A stretch of 42,314 nt of DNA, taken from NCBI RefSeq assembly GCF_001043115.1, contig NZ_LFME01000038.1, positions 1-42,314 on the forward strand, read 5' to 3'. Positions 31,986 to 40,560 of this stretch are shown here, piece by piece. The stretch is from Xanthomonas sp. NCPPB 1128. Lineage in GTDB: Bacteria > Pseudomonadota > Gammaproteobacteria > Xanthomonadales > Xanthomonadaceae. Each line of letters begins with the position of its first letter. Positions within the stretch are counted from its first letter, which is position 1. Under the pieces are notes generated by a model. That model was not told where the DNA came from. It was given only the letters and a program-made list of their open reading frames with translations, and made no database searches. The position numbers were made by a program, and so were the translations under genes.

Positions 31986-32009
31986 AACGGCCGCCCGAAG
32001 GCGGCCGTT
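31986..32009 (-). terminator. Terminator of the rpsP-rimM-trmD-rplS operon
   Basis: Read on the minus strand, AACGGCCGCC, a TTCG tetraloop and GGCGGCCGTT make a perfect 10-bp stem followed by TGCGTTTG. It lies 28 bases after the rplS stop. The UUCG loop is a typical stable terminator loop, though the T-tract is poor. Confidence 0.8.
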
Positions 32010-32037
32010 GCGGCAGCGACCCGAGGGTCGCCGGGGA

Positions 32038-32454
32038 TTACTCGGCCTTGGCGGCAGCAGCAGCGGCCTGGCGCGCGACCTTGGCCTGCGCAGCGGCGGC
32101 CAGATCTTCCTTGATGCGGGCGGCCTTGCCTTCCAGGCCACGCAGGTAGTACAGCTTGCCGGCGCGGACCTTGCCGCGGCGCTTCACTTCGACCGAGTCG
32201 ATGGTGGCGCTGTGGGTCTGGAACACGCGCTCGACGCCGTAGCCGTGCGAGATCTTGCGCACGGTGAACGAGGAGTTCAGGCCGGCGTTCTTGGTGCCGA
32301 TCACCACGCCTTCGTAGGCCTGCACGCGCTCGCGGTTGCCTTCCTTCACCTTGACGTTGACGACGACGGTGTCGCCCTGGTTGAACTCCGGCAGCTTGCG
32401 CTGGATCTGGGCGGCTTCGAAGTCGGCCAGGATGGTCTTGTTGAGCTTGCTCAT
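32038..32454 (-). CDS. rplS: 50S ribosomal protein L19
   Basis: This ribosomal protein (138 residues) sits at the 30S-50S interface. The family pattern is complete: [40 protein letters not shown], then [20 protein letters not shown] and [14 protein letters not shown]. The Ala/Lys-rich C-terminal extension (about 120-138) is longer than in Escherichia coli, as is common in Xanthomonadaceae. It is the last gene of the operon, 131 bases after trmD, with a terminator downstream. The ATG at 32454 (MSKLNKTIL) is the standard start. Confidence 0.98.
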   Translation of the reverse strand: MSKLNKTILADFEAAQIQRKLPEFNQGDTVVVNVKVKEGNRERVQAYEGVVIGTKNAGLNSSFTVRKISHGYGVERVFQTHSATIDSVEVKRRGKVRAGKLYYLRGLEGKAARIKEDLAAAAQAKVARQAAAAAAKAE

Positions 32455-32585
32455 GGTGGGCACCGCTTGTGTCTGGTGAGGTGGTCCGGCAGTCGCCGCA
32501 CGGCGATTGCACGATATCGGATGGGCCAAGCACGGAACGCACTGGCCGGAAAGCCGGGCATTTTAACCCAGCCCGGCGGCCATGG

Positions 32586-33368
32586 CTAGGGCTTGGGTGG
32601 ATTTTCCTGATCGGCGGCCAGCGCCGCCTCCCGCTCCTGCCGGAATTCCTGCAGCAGGCGCCGGTCGGCCGCGCTCAGCGCCGCCTCGTCCAGCAGCTCC
32701 GGGCGCCGCAGCCAGGTCCGCCCCAACGCCTGCATGCGCCGCCAGCGCGCGATCGCGGCGTGGTTGCCGGAGCGCAGCACCGCCGGCACCTCGCCCAGCG
32801 CGTGTTCGCGCGGATGGGTGTAGTGCGGGCAGTCGAGCAGGCCGTCCGGGCCTTCGAAACTGTCCTGGGCGGCGGATTCGGCGTCGTTCAGCGCCCCCTC
32901 CTGCAGCCGGGTCACCGCATCCACTAGCACCGCCGCGGCCAGTTCGCCGCCGGACAGCACGTAGTCGCCGATGGAGATTTCCTCGTCCACCGCGGCGGCG
33001 ACGAAGCGCTCGTCCACGCCCTCGTAGCGCCCGCACAGCAGCAGCAGCCGCGGCAACGCGGCCAGTTCGCGGGCCTTGGCCTGGGTCAGCGGCCGCCCCT
33101 GCGGGCTCAGGTAGATCAGCGGTGCCGGCTGCGGATCGGCCGCCCGCACCGCCTCAAGGCAGGCCTGCAGCGGCTCGATCATCATCACCATGCCCGGGCC
33201 GCCGCCGAACGGGCGGTCGTCGACCTTGCGATAGCCGCCCGTGGCGTAGTCGCGCGGGTTCCAGCCGTGCAGATCCAGCAGCGCGCGCTCCTGCGCCCGC
33301 CCGACCACGCCGAAGCCGGCGCACTGGGCGACGAACTCGGGGAATAGGCTGATGACGTCGATGCGCAT
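32586..33368 (-). CDS. trmD: tRNA (guanine-N1)-methyltransferase TrmD
   Basis: This 260-residue SPOUT methyltransferase makes m1G37 in tRNAs and prevents frameshifting. It begins [13 protein letters not shown], and the AdoMet-binding knot contains [15 protein letters not shown] and [16 protein letters not shown]. The signatures [17 protein letters not shown] and [18 protein letters not shown] are present. The ATG at 33368 is chosen because homologues start MRID; the open frame extends upstream through an intergenic repeat. The gene is 72 bases downstream of rimM in the rpsP operon. Confidence 0.98.
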   Translation of the reverse strand: MRIDVISLFPEFVAQCAGFGVVGRAQERALLDLHGWNPRDYATGGYRKVDDRPFGGGPGMVMMIEPLQACLEAVRAADPQPAPLIYLSPQGRPLTQAKARELAALPRLLLLCGRYEGVDERFVAAAVDEEISIGDYVLSGGELAAAVLVDAVTRLQEGALNDAESAAQDSFEGPDGLLDCPHYTHPREHALGEVPAVLRSGNHAAIARWRRMQALGRTWLRRPELLDEAALSAADRRLLQEFRQEREAALAADQENPPKP

Positions 33369-33373
33369 GAGGC

Positions 33374-33403
33374 GGGGATTGGGGAGTCGGAATTGGGGAT
33401 TCG
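33374..33403. repeat. Short GGGGATT-rich intergenic repeat, copy 1
   Basis: This 30-base stretch between rimM and trmD consists of GGGGATTGGGGAGTCGG followed by AATTGGGGATTCG. A relative lies at 34359-34387. Such G-rich repeats are frequent between Xanthomonas genes as far as I know. Here it lengthens the spacing inside an otherwise compact operon. Confidence 0.6.
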
Positions 33404-33440
33404 TAAACGCAACAGCGGGGCCGGCGCGTGCCGGCATCGC

Positions 33441-33953
33441 TCAGAACTCTGGGTCCCAGTCGACTACGACCAGGTTGGCCTCGAAATCCACCGACTTGAT
33501 GTAGTCCGGCTGCACGAACGGCACCAGCCGTTCGCGGTCGCCGCGCACCACCAGCACGTCGTTGGCGCCGGTGGAGAACAGGTGCGACACCTGCCCCAGC
33601 GCCACGCCGTCGACGGTGCGCACGTCCAGGCCTTCCAGGTCCACCCAGTAGTACTCGTCCGGGCGCGGCGGCGGCAGGCTGCTGCGCGCCACGTAGATCT
33701 CGGTGCCGCGCAGGGCTTCCACGGCGTCGCGGTCGGTGACCTCGGGCAGCGTGGCGATCAGGTACTTGCCGGACTCGCGGCCGCGCACGCCATTGAGGCT
33801 GCTCTCGCTGCCGTCGGGCTTGCGCACGATCCAGGGCTGATAACAGAAAATGGCGAGGCGCGGCTCGGTCCAGGACTCGAGCTTGGCCTCGCCACGGATG
33901 CCGAACGCGCCGAGGACCCGACCGAGCAGGATGCGGCGCTGGCTGTCTTTCAT
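33441..33953 (-). CDS. rimM: 16S rRNA-processing protein RimM
   Basis: This 170-residue factor helps mature the 30S head by binding S19. The N-terminal RimM domain has [20 protein letters not shown] and the PRC-barrel domain has [13 protein letters not shown] with [17 protein letters not shown]. The C-terminus ends with [20 protein letters not shown]. The start at 33953 (MKDSQRRIL) is followed directly by the domain. It lies 41 bases downstream of rpsP and is part of the same operon. Confidence 0.97.
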   Translation of the reverse strand: MKDSQRRILLGRVLGAFGIRGEAKLESWTEPRLAIFCYQPWIVRKPDGSESSLNGVRGRESGKYLIATLPEVTDRDAVEALRGTEIYVARSSLPPPRPDEYYWVDLEGLDVRTVDGVALGQVSHLFSTGANDVLVVRGDRERLVPFVQPDYIKSVDFEANLVVVDWDPEF

Positions 33954-33994
33954 TGGCGCAAACGCAAGGGCCGCGCCAGGCGCGGCCCGCGGAA

Positions 33995-34255
33995 TCAGGC
34001 CGCGGCGGCCTGGTTCTTGGTGGCTTCCCTGTACAGGTTGCGCACCTTGTCGGTCAGCTGCGCGCCATTGGACACCCAATGGTCGACGCGGGCCAGGTCC
34101 AGCACCACGCGCGGCTCGGCGCCCTGGGCGACCGGGTTGTAGTAACCGACGCGTTCGATGTTGCGGCCGTCGCGCGCGCTGCGCACGTCGGTGACGATGA
34201 TGTGGTAGAAGGGGCGCTTCTTGGCGCCGCCACGGGTAAGGCGGATCTTGACCAT
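33995..34255 (-). CDS. rpsP: 30S ribosomal protein S16
   Basis: This 86-residue ribosomal protein helps 30S assembly. The sequence is typical: [20 protein letters not shown], then [20 protein letters not shown] and [20 protein letters not shown]. The ATG at 34255 is the standard start. It is the first gene of the rpsP-rimM-trmD-rplS operon. The spacer upstream (34256-34429) should hold its promoter and contains a G-rich repeat; I cannot single out a -35/-10 pair. Confidence 0.98.
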   Translation of the reverse strand: MVKIRLTRGGAKKRPFYHIIVTDVRSARDGRNIERVGYYNPVAQGAEPRVVLDLARVDHWVSNGAQLTDKVRNLYREATKNQAAAA

Positions 34256-34358
34256 GGTGAGTTTCCAGTATTGCCCAGTCGCCAGGATGGCGCGGTGAAC
34301 CAACGAGTATAGCGGCCGGCCCCGGCCCTGCCAAGTCTGGGCTGTGGCCTGCGGCCGC

Positions 34359-34387
34359 GGGATTGGGTATTCGAGATTGGGGATTCG
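34359..34387. repeat. Short GGGGATT-rich intergenic repeat, copy 2
   Basis: GGGATTGGGTATTCGAGATT followed by GGGGATTCG lies between rpsP and the class IV aminotransferase gene. It is a variant of the sequence at 33374-33403. Confidence 0.6.
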
Positions 34388-34429
34388 CCAGGAGCGGCAG
34401 CCATGCCGCGATGGCCGTCCACGGAGTGC

Positions 34430-35230
34430 TCAGATCGCCTGCCAGGGCTGGGTGTGCAGCGCGGCCTCCAGCATGGCCAATAGGTCCGCGGCCGGGCGCA
34501 GCATGCGCCCGTCCACTGACGCCACCGCCTGCTGCCCACGGGCGTTGCAGGTGAAGGCGGTCACGTCCGGACCGAATTCGTGGAGCGACATCGGCCGCAC
34601 TTCCTGCGCCACGCCCAGCGCGGCGAGCCCGGCCTGCAGCAGCCGCTCCTGGGTACCGCGCAGCGCCGGTGCCTGCGGCCAGTGCAGGCACGCCCCATCC
34701 CACAGCCCCAGGTTCCAGGTCGGCCCTTCGGCCACCTGCCCCTGCGCGTCGACGAACAGCGCGTCGTCGCTGCCGGCCTGCAGCGCCAGGCGGCGCTGGT
34801 GGAACGCGCCGAAGGTGCCGACGTGCTTGAACTGCGCCGCCTCGCGTGCGAACACGCTGCTGCGCAGGCGCAGCGGCGCAGAATCGGCCTGCGCCGGTTC
34901 CGCCAGCGACACCAGCAGTTCCACCGCGCAGTCGGCGTCGGCCCGGCGCAGGCTGAATGCCGGAGAGAACACGGTGACGCGCAGCGACGCATCGCCCCTG
35001 CCGAACGCGGCCAAGGCCGCGCGCAGGTCGTCGCGCACGCGATCGGCCGGTAAAGCATTGCCGAACAGCGCCGTGTTGGCCTGTTGCAGCCGCTGCAGAT
35101 GCAGGTCGAACCCGCGCACGGCGCCATTGCGCACCTGCATGGTGCTGAAGTGCCCGTAGTTCACCAGCGCGGCCGCGGCCAGCAGTTCGGCGCCCGCCGG
35201 CTGCCCGTGATGGAAGACCTGTGCGCTCAC
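34430..35230 (-). CDS. Class IV aminotransferase-fold protein (PabC-like)
   Basis: This 266-residue PLP enzyme belongs to fold-type IV, which contains aminodeoxychorismate lyase (PabC), branched-chain and D-amino-acid aminotransferases. The region [20 protein letters not shown] is typical of PabC. Lys135 ([10 protein letters not shown]) is the likely PLP lysine, and [19 protein letters not shown] is the cofactor-phosphate strand (usual form EGSTSNLF). The start is a GTG at 35230, overlapping the TGA of the upstream gene (GTGA), which argues for translational coupling. Length matches PabC. If it is PabC it would make 4-aminobenzoate for folate; the distant pabB remnant is intriguing but unproven as a partner. 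Substrate is not certain. Confidence 0.8.
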   Translation of the reverse strand: MSAQVFHHGQPAGAELLAAAALVNYGHFSTMQVRNGAVRGFDLHLQRLQQANTALFGNALPADRVRDDLRAALAAFGRGDASLRVTVFSPAFSLRRADADCAVELLVSLAEPAQADSAPLRLRSSVFAREAAQFKHVGTFGAFHQRRLALQAGSDDALFVDAQGQVAEGPTWNLGLWDGACLHWPQAPALRGTQERLLQAGLAALGVAQEVRPMSLHEFGPDVTAFTCNARGQQAVASVDGRMLRPAADLLAMLEAALHTQPWQAI

Positions 35231-36297
35231 AACAAGGCCTGTGCCTGCGCCCACCAGCGCGCCAGCAGTTCTGCCGCGGGCTCGGCCGGCGCCATCCAGG
35301 CCGACTGCCCGGCCCAGGCCTGCATCGTCGCCAGGCGGTCGGCGCGCTGCGCGGCCTGGCGCATCGGCGCAGTCAGCCCACGCTGCACCGGGTACGGCCG
35401 CGGCGGCGGCGCGTCCGACGCGGCGGCGGCGCGCACGTAGTCGGTGACCAGTGCCCGGCCCAGGCGGCCGGAGAAGGCGCGGGTCAACGTGGTCTGCTCG
35501 GGTTCGGCCTGGGCCAGCGCATCCGCCCAGGCCGGTGCCAGCGCCGCCTCCGGACTGCGCAGCAGCGCGGTGCCGATCTGCACCGCGCTCGCGCCCAGGG
35601 TCAATGCGGCGGCGATGCCGCGGCCGTCGCCGATGCCGCCGGCGGCGATCACCGGGATCTGCAGATGGTCGGCCAGCCGCGGCAGCAGCGCGAACAGCCC
35701 GGTCAACTGCCGCTCGGCGCTGCCGGCTTCGAAGGCACCGCGGTGGCCGCCGGCCTCGGCGCCCTGCGCAACCACCGCATCGGCGCCGGCGGCCTGCGCG
35801 GCCAGCGCCTCGTCCAGGGTGGTGGCGCAGGCGAACCAGGCGATCCCGGCCTGCTGCAGGCGCTGCACCTGGTCCGGCCGGAACAGGCCCATGATCGACG
35901 AGGCCACCGCCGGACGCGCCGCGAGCAGGGCCTCGAACTGGGCGTCGAAGTCGGCCGGCGCCGCATCGCCGGCGGCGGCATCGACCGGCGGCCCCCATGT
36001 ACCCAGAAAGGCGCGCGTGTCGGCTTCGGCGGCGGCATCGCGCACGGGCGGTGGATCCGGCACCCACAGATTGATCTGCGCCAGGCCGTCGCCGGCAGCG
36101 CGGAACGCGTCCATCCACGCCACGATGTCCTGCGGCGCCGACAGCACCGCGCCCATCGCGCCCATGCCGCCGGCCGCGGCAACCGCGGCCGACAGCGGCA
36201 CCGGGCAGGCGCCGGCCATCGGGCTGAGCAGAATCGGCAGGCGCAGGCCGAATCGGGCGCAGAAGGCGCTGACGCGGTGCTGGAGAGCGTCGTTCAT
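35227..36297 (-). CDS. Nitronate monooxygenase / 2-nitropropane dioxygenase family flavoprotein
   Basis: This 356-residue FMN-dependent TIM-barrel protein belongs to the NMO/2-nitropropane dioxygenase family, which oxidises alkyl nitronates such as propionate-3-nitronate; some members have other roles. Signatures include [20 protein letters not shown], then [18 protein letters not shown], where the His is the usual catalytic base, and [19 protein letters not shown], which binds the FMN phosphate. [12 protein letters not shown] follows. The ATG at 36297 is the first that fits the barrel start. It overlaps the PabC-like gene downstream by four bases, so the two are probably one operon. The true substrate is unknown. 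Confidence 0.88.
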   Translation of the reverse strand: MNDALQHRVSAFCARFGLRLPILLSPMAGACPVPLSAAVAAAGGMGAMGAVLSAPQDIVAWMDAFRAAGDGLAQINLWVPDPPPVRDAAAEADTRAFLGTWGPPVDAAAGDAAPADFDAQFEALLAARPAVASSIMGLFRPDQVQRLQQAGIAWFACATTLDEALAAQAAGADAVVAQGAEAGGHRGAFEAGSAERQLTGLFALLPRLADHLQIPVIAAGGIGDGRGIAAALTLGASAVQIGTALLRSPEAALAPAWADALAQAEPEQTTLTRAFSGRLGRALVTDYVRAAAASDAPPPRPYPVQRGLTAPMRQAAQRADRLATMQAWAGQSAWMAPAEPAAELLARWWAQAQALL

Positions 36298-36719
36298 GGC
36301 ATCGGGGCTGCAGTCGCGGCGCGTCGGAGGATGCCGCGAATGATATCGCCGGCGTCTGCGCCGTGGTCGCGTCGCGCGACAGGCGCAGGGCGGAAAGCAG
36401 AGCCCGGGACGGCGCCCGATGAGGAGCGCGAGATGGCGCGTGGACGTCACCCGGGTGCGCGCCGACGCAGGACGTTCCTGCGTCAGGCACTGTCACGTTG
36501 CGCTTCGTTGCATGGCTGGGAAGGCTTCGCCCCCTACCCTCACCCCAACCCCTCTACCGGGGGGAGAGGGGCTTTTACCGCCCTTCTCTCTCGGGACCTT
36601 GGCGCTTTTCGAGGGAGGTTGCCACGGAAAAGCGGATGAGGGTTGGGCGGCGCCAGTGCGCTGCGTGCTGCCGTACCCTCAACCCACCCCCGCTCCGGGG
36701 GCGAGGGGCTTCTCGAGGC
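36298..36719. other. Intergenic region with CCCCTCTCCC-family repeat
   Basis: This 422-base stretch lies between ffh and the NMO-like gene. From 36536 to 36719 it holds repeat sequence in the opposite orientation to loci 1 and 2: ACCCTCACCCCAACCCCTCT at the start, then a second ACCCTCAACCC block at 36675. The repeat ends directly at the ffh stop. The first part (36298-36535) shows no gene. Confidence 0.65.
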
Positions 36720-38090
36720 TCAGCGGAACGGCAGGCCGCCGCGGCCGCCCATCATGCCCTTCATGCCGCGCATCAGCCCCTTCATGCCGCCGCCGGCCAT
36801 CTTGCTCATCATCTTTTCCATCTGCTGATACTGCTTCATCAGCTTGTTGACGTCGGCCGGCTGGGTACCGGAGCCGCGGGCGATGCGTGCGCGGCGCGAG
36901 CCGTTGAGCAGGCCCGGGTTGCGCCGCTCCTTCTTGGTCATCGAGCCGATGATGGCGATCATGCGCGGCACGTCCTTGTTGCCGGCGACCTGCTGCTTGA
37001 GGTGGTCGGGGATCTGGCCCATGCCCGGCAGCTTGTCCATCAGCCCGGACAGGCCACCCATGTTCTGCATCTGCTCGAGCTGGTCGCGCATGTCGTTGAG
37101 GTCGAACTTCTTGCCCTTGGCGACCTTCTCGGCGAGCTTCTGCGCCTTGTCCTTGTCGACCTGGTGCTCGACCTGCTCGACCAGCGACAGCACGTCGCCC
37201 ATGTCCAGGATGCGGCTGGCTAGGCGATCGGGATGGAACACGTCCAGGCCGTCGGGCTTCTCGCCGACGCCGATGAACTTGATCGGCTTGCCGGTGATGT
37301 AGCGCACGCTCAGCGCGGCGCCGCCGCGGGCGTCGCCGTCGGTCTTGGTCAGCACCACGCCGGTCAGCGGCAGCGCTTCGCTGAACGCCTTGGCGGTGTT
37401 GGCCGCGTCCTGGCCGGTCATCGCGTCGACCACGAACAGCGTCTCGGCCGGGACGATCGCCGCGTGCAGCGCCTTGATCTCGGCCATCATCGCTTCGTCG
37501 ATGGCGAGGCGGCCGGCGGTATCCACCAGCAGCACGTCGACGAACGACTTGCGCGCGTCGGCGATGGCGGCGCGGACGATGTCCACCGGCTTCTGCGAGG
37601 CCTCGGACGGGAAGAACAGCACCCCGACCTGCTCGGCCAGGGTCTTGAGCTGCTCGATCGCGGCCGGGCGGTAGACGTCCGCCGATACCACCATCACCTT
37701 CTTCTTGCGCTTTTCCTTCAGGTGCTTGGCCAGCTTGCCGACCGTGGTGGTCTTGCCCGCGCCCTGCAGGCCGGCCATCAGCACGATCGCCGGCGCCGGC
37801 ACGTTGAGGTTGAGGTCGCTGGCGGCCGAGCCCATCACCGCGGTCAGCTCGTCGCGCACCACCTTGATCAGCGCCTGGCCCGGGGTAAGGCTCTTGAGCA
37901 CTTCCTGGCCGACCGCGCGCACCTTGATGCGCTCGATCAGCGCCTGCACCACCGGCAGGGCGACGTCGGCCTCGAGCAGCGCGATGCGCACTTCGCGGGT
38001 CGCTTCGCGGATGTTCTCCTCGGTCAGGCGACCGCGGCCGCGCAGGCGCTGCATGGTGCGGGAGAGGCGTTGGGTGAGGGATTCGAACAT
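36720..38090 (-). CDS. ffh: Signal recognition particle protein Ffh
   Basis: This 456-residue GTPase binds 4.5S RNA and signal sequences and targets ribosomes to FtsY and the membrane. The N domain (1-95) precedes the G domain, with GLQGAGKTTT (Gly107-Thr116), DVYRPAAIEQL, DTAGRL, TKTDGDARGGAAL and FIGVGEKPDGLDVF. The methionine-rich M domain (about 325-456) includes the RNA-binding SMTKKERRNPGLLNGSRRAR and IARGSGTQPADVNKL. The Met/Gly-rich end MKGLMRGMKGMMGGRGG is typical. Length is normal. It is divergent from a ypjD-like gene, as in many gammaproteobacteria. Confidence 0.98.
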   Translation of the reverse strand: MFESLTQRLSRTMQRLRGRGRLTEENIREATREVRIALLEADVALPVVQALIERIKVRAVGQEVLKSLTPGQALIKVVRDELTAVMGSAASDLNLNVPAPAIVLMAGLQGAGKTTTVGKLAKHLKEKRKKKVMVVSADVYRPAAIEQLKTLAEQVGVLFFPSEASQKPVDIVRAAIADARKSFVDVLLVDTAGRLAIDEAMMAEIKALHAAIVPAETLFVVDAMTGQDAANTAKAFSEALPLTGVVLTKTDGDARGGAALSVRYITGKPIKFIGVGEKPDGLDVFHPDRLASRILDMGDVLSLVEQVEHQVDKDKAQKLAEKVAKGKKFDLNDMRDQLEQMQNMGGLSGLMDKLPGMGQIPDHLKQQVAGNKDVPRMIAIIGSMTKKERRNPGLLNGSRRARIARGSGTQPADVNKLMKQYQQMEKMMSKMAGGGMKGLMRGMKGMMGGRGGLPFR

Positions 38091-38195
38091 GCGGGCGGGT
38101 CGCGGACGGGAAACGGCCGCCGATTATAGCCGGGCGCACCGGCGATCCCGGGCGCCGCCATCACGGCCCCCGGCCCGATATGCGAAACTGGCACG

Positions 38196-38990
38196 ATGCT
38201 CATCACCGTCCTCGCCGCCCTGCTGTACCTGGCCGCCACCGGCCTGCTGGTCGGCGCGGTGGTGCGCGACCGGGTGGACCGCAGCCGGGCCTGGCTGTGG
38301 CCGGCCCTGCCGGCGGTGGCCCTGCATGCGGGCTATCACGTGCAGGTCGCCCTGCACACCGCCGGCGGCCCGGACATGCACTTCTTCGCCGCGCTGTCGC
38401 TGGTCAGCCTGGGCATGGCGCTGATGACCGCGCTGGTCGGCGCCAGTGGGCGCATGGCCGCGCTGGGCGTGGTGGTGTTCCCGCTGTCGGCGGCGCTGCT
38501 GCTGGCCTACCACGGCTACGGCCACGAGCCGGCGCCGGTGCTGGACTGGCGGCTGCAGTTGCACGCCTGGCTGGCGCTGCTGGCCTACGCCACGCTGGGC
38601 ATCGCCGCCCTGCTGGCGGTGATGCTGTGGCTGCAGGAGCGCGCGCTGCGGCGCCGCGACTTCCATCCCTGGCTGCGCGCGCTGCCGCCACTGACCGCGC
38701 TGGAGACGCTGCTGTTCCGCACCATCGTGGTCGGCTTCATCCTGCTGACCCTGACCCTGCTGACCGGCGTGCTGTTCGTGCAGGATTTCCTGGCGCAGCG
38801 GCTGGTGCACAAGACCGTGCTCAGCGTGCTGTCGTGGATCGTGTTCGGCGCGCTGCTGTTCGGCCGCTGGCGCTACGGCTGGCGCGGGGTCAAGGCGGTG
38901 CACTGGACCCTGGCGGCAATGGTGCTCCTACTGCTGTCGTTCTTCGGCAGCAAGTTCGTGATCGAACTGGTGCTGGGGCACGCGCAGTAG
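38196..38990 (+). CDS. YpjD-like CcsA/HemX-type cytochrome c assembly protein
   Basis: This inner-membrane protein (264 residues, about eight hydrophobic segments) belongs to the CcsA/CcmC-like family (Pfam Cytochrom_C_asm). Conserved features include ALHAGYHVQVALHT near segment 2, LQLHAWLALLAYATLGIAAL in the middle, and the C-terminal VHKTVLSVLSWIVFGALLFG and VHWTLAAMVLLLLSFFG, where paired His residues may bind haem. The gene is usually found divergent from ffh in gammaproteobacteria, as here, with a 105-base spacer. Its exact role is not known; a link with haem handling is inferred from the fold. Confidence 0.88.
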   Translation: MLITVLAALLYLAATGLLVGAVVRDRVDRSRAWLWPALPAVALHAGYHVQVALHTAGGPDMHFFAALSLVSLGMALMTALVGASGRMAALGVVVFPLSAALLLAYHGYGHEPAPVLDWRLQLHAWLALLAYATLGIAALLAVMLWLQERALRRRDFHPWLRALPPLTALETLLFRTIVVGFILLTLTLLTGVLFVQDFLAQRLVHKTVLSVLSWIVFGALLFGRWRYGWRGVKAVHWTLAAMVLLLLSFFGSKFVIELVLGHAQ

Positions 38991-39019
38991 TCCGCACAGC
39001 CTGGCGCGGCGCGCGTTTT

Positions 39020-39106
39020 GTAGGAGCGGCTCTTGTCCCCCTTTTCGGGATCAGCCGCGACCGGGCATTCCTGGGAACGCCCGGTCGCGGCTGAAGCCGC
39101 TCCTAC
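39020..39106. repeat. REP-like inverted repeat with an insertion in the left arm
   Basis: The right arm (39085-39106) is the standard TCGCGGCTGAAGCCGCTCCT plus AC. The left arm is split: GTAGGAGCGGCT (39020-39031) and TCAGCCGCGACC (39051-39062) are separated by 19 extra bases containing TTGTCCCCCTTTTCGGG. Without the extra bases the arm would match the other copies. It lies between the convergent ypjD-like and galM genes. Confidence 0.85.
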
Positions 39107-39119
39107 GACGTCCCACGCA

Positions 39120-40184
39120 TCAACGGGGGCCCTGCCCCGCCAGCGCCGCCTCCACCGTCGCCCAGTCGGCGTCGCGGCCGACTTCGGCGAACTGGTACGC
39201 GATGCGGTGCCGGTAGATCTGGCCAGGGCGCAGGATGCAGTCGGGAAAGCCCGGCTGGTTCGGCGCGTCCGGGTAACCCTGCGGCTCCAGGCAGATGCCG
39301 CGTCCCAGCGCCGGATGCTGCCGGTCCAGGCCCTGGCCCTCGTACAGCTGCACGGCCGGCATCGGGCTGGCGATGCGCATGGCCACGCCGCTGTGCGGCG
39401 AGTACAGCAGCGCGGTGCAGTCGTGACCGTCGGCCAGCACCAGGCAGTGGTCATAGCCGGCGCTGAGCGACAGTTGCGGGTCGGCAGCGATGTCCTTGTC
39501 GGCGATGGACCGCGCCTGGCGGAAATCGAACGGCGTGCCGGCCACCGTGGCGACCTCGCCGCGCGGCAGCAGCGCCGCGTCGTCAACCGGTAGGTAGCGA
39601 TCCGCCGGCACCCGCAGCCACTGCGCCGCGGCCGGCACCGCGGCATCGCCGGCCAGGTTGAAATACGGGTGATGGGTGAGATTGAGCGGGGTCGGCGCAT
39701 CGGTCTGCGCGACGAATTCGACGCTCAGGCAACGGCCTTCGACACGATAGGTCGCTTCCACCGACACGTTGCCCGGATAGCCCTCCTCGCCGGCTGGCGA
39801 GTCGTAGCGCAACTGCAGCATGCGCTCGGTCTGCGCCAGCACCGTCCACACCCGGCGGCCGAAGCCCAGCGCGCCGCCGTGCAGGTGGTTGGCGCCCTCG
39901 TTGGCGGTGACCGCGTAATGCCGGCCATCGAGGGTGAAGGCCGATCCGGCGATGCGGTTGCCGAAGCGCCCGACCAGCACGCCCAGGTAGGCCGGGTCCT
40001 GCAGGTAGTCCTGCAGCGTCGGCAGCCCCAAAACCAGCTCGGTATCGCCGTGCGTGCCCTGCAGGCGCAGGCTGCGCAGCAGGCCGCCGTAGGTCAGCAA
40101 CTCGGCGCGCAGGCCGTCGCCGCTGTCCAGGACCATGCGCTGGATGGCGGTACCGTCGGGAAGATGACCGAAGAGCGAGGACAT
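39120..40184 (-). CDS. galM: Aldose 1-epimerase (mutarotase)
   Basis: This 354-residue enzyme interconverts the alpha and beta anomers of galactose and other aldoses, feeding the Leloir pathway. The fold shows LLTYGGLLRSLRLQG, then YLGVLVGRFGNRIAGSAFTL and NEGANHLHGGALGFGRRVW. The catalytic His lies in LTHHPYFNLAG and the catalytic Glu in LEPQGYPDAPNQPGF. The ATG at 40184 follows an AGGAG-less leader and is chosen from homologues (MSSLFGHLPDG). The gene is divergent from the GH51 arabinofuranosidase and functionally linked with the galactan block at 8.2-16.8 kb. No signal peptide is present, so it is cytoplasmic. Confidence 0.94.
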   Translation of the reverse strand: MSSLFGHLPDGTAIQRMVLDSGDGLRAELLTYGGLLRSLRLQGTHGDTELVLGLPTLQDYLQDPAYLGVLVGRFGNRIAGSAFTLDGRHYAVTANEGANHLHGGALGFGRRVWTVLAQTERMLQLRYDSPAGEEGYPGNVSVEATYRVEGRCLSVEFVAQTDAPTPLNLTHHPYFNLAGDAAVPAAAQWLRVPADRYLPVDDAALLPRGEVATVAGTPFDFRQARSIADKDIAADPQLSLSAGYDHCLVLADGHDCTALLYSPHSGVAMRIASPMPAVQLYEGQGLDRQHPALGRGICLEPQGYPDAPNQPGFPDCILRPGQIYRHRIAYQFAEVGRDADWATVEAALAGQGPR

Positions 40185-40560
40185 GCAGGAGCCTGGGGGG
40201 TGATGCGCATGCGCGGGGTCCGCAGCATAACCAGCGATGGCGCGACGCGGCCATCGCTGTGCGGGCATCGGGGGTGCGCTATGCGATATCGCACACGTTC
40301 TGGGAACGAACCGCGTGCAGCTCCGCGCCGCGCATTGCAATTCCGATATGGCGGCGTCGCATTTGGGCATTGGTTCGCCCTTCACGTGTCTTCTATGCTC
40401 GGGATAGGGGCACACCGGGGACAGGCACGGACGCGATCGTGCCGGGGGTTGCGCGCCCGAATATGGCAGCGCCTGGGCTTTCACGGCCAAGGCCGCATGC
40501 CGGCCGTCACTCCCAAGCCGCGCTGGCGATGGCGCCGCCCTACCCGACAAGGAGCTCCCG
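40185..40560. promoter_or_regulatory. Divergent galM-GH51 control region
   Basis: Two dyads lie side by side: the perfect palindrome TGCGATATCGCA (40282-40293) and CGTTC-TGG-GAACG (40296-40308). A plausible sigma-70 promoter for the GH51 gene is TTGGTT (40370-40375), an 18-base spacer and TATGCT (40394-40399), giving a leader of about 155 bases. AAGGAG precedes the ATG at 40561. No gene is seen in this stretch. Confidence 0.5.

Larger units (their letters stand above)
31734..32037. other. Intergenic region with REP-like repeat and rplS terminator
   Basis: This 304-base stretch lies between the convergent MATE and rplS genes. It holds the inverted repeat at 31781-31893 and the hairpin at 31986-32009, both described separately. 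No gene is seen. Confidence 0.7.
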
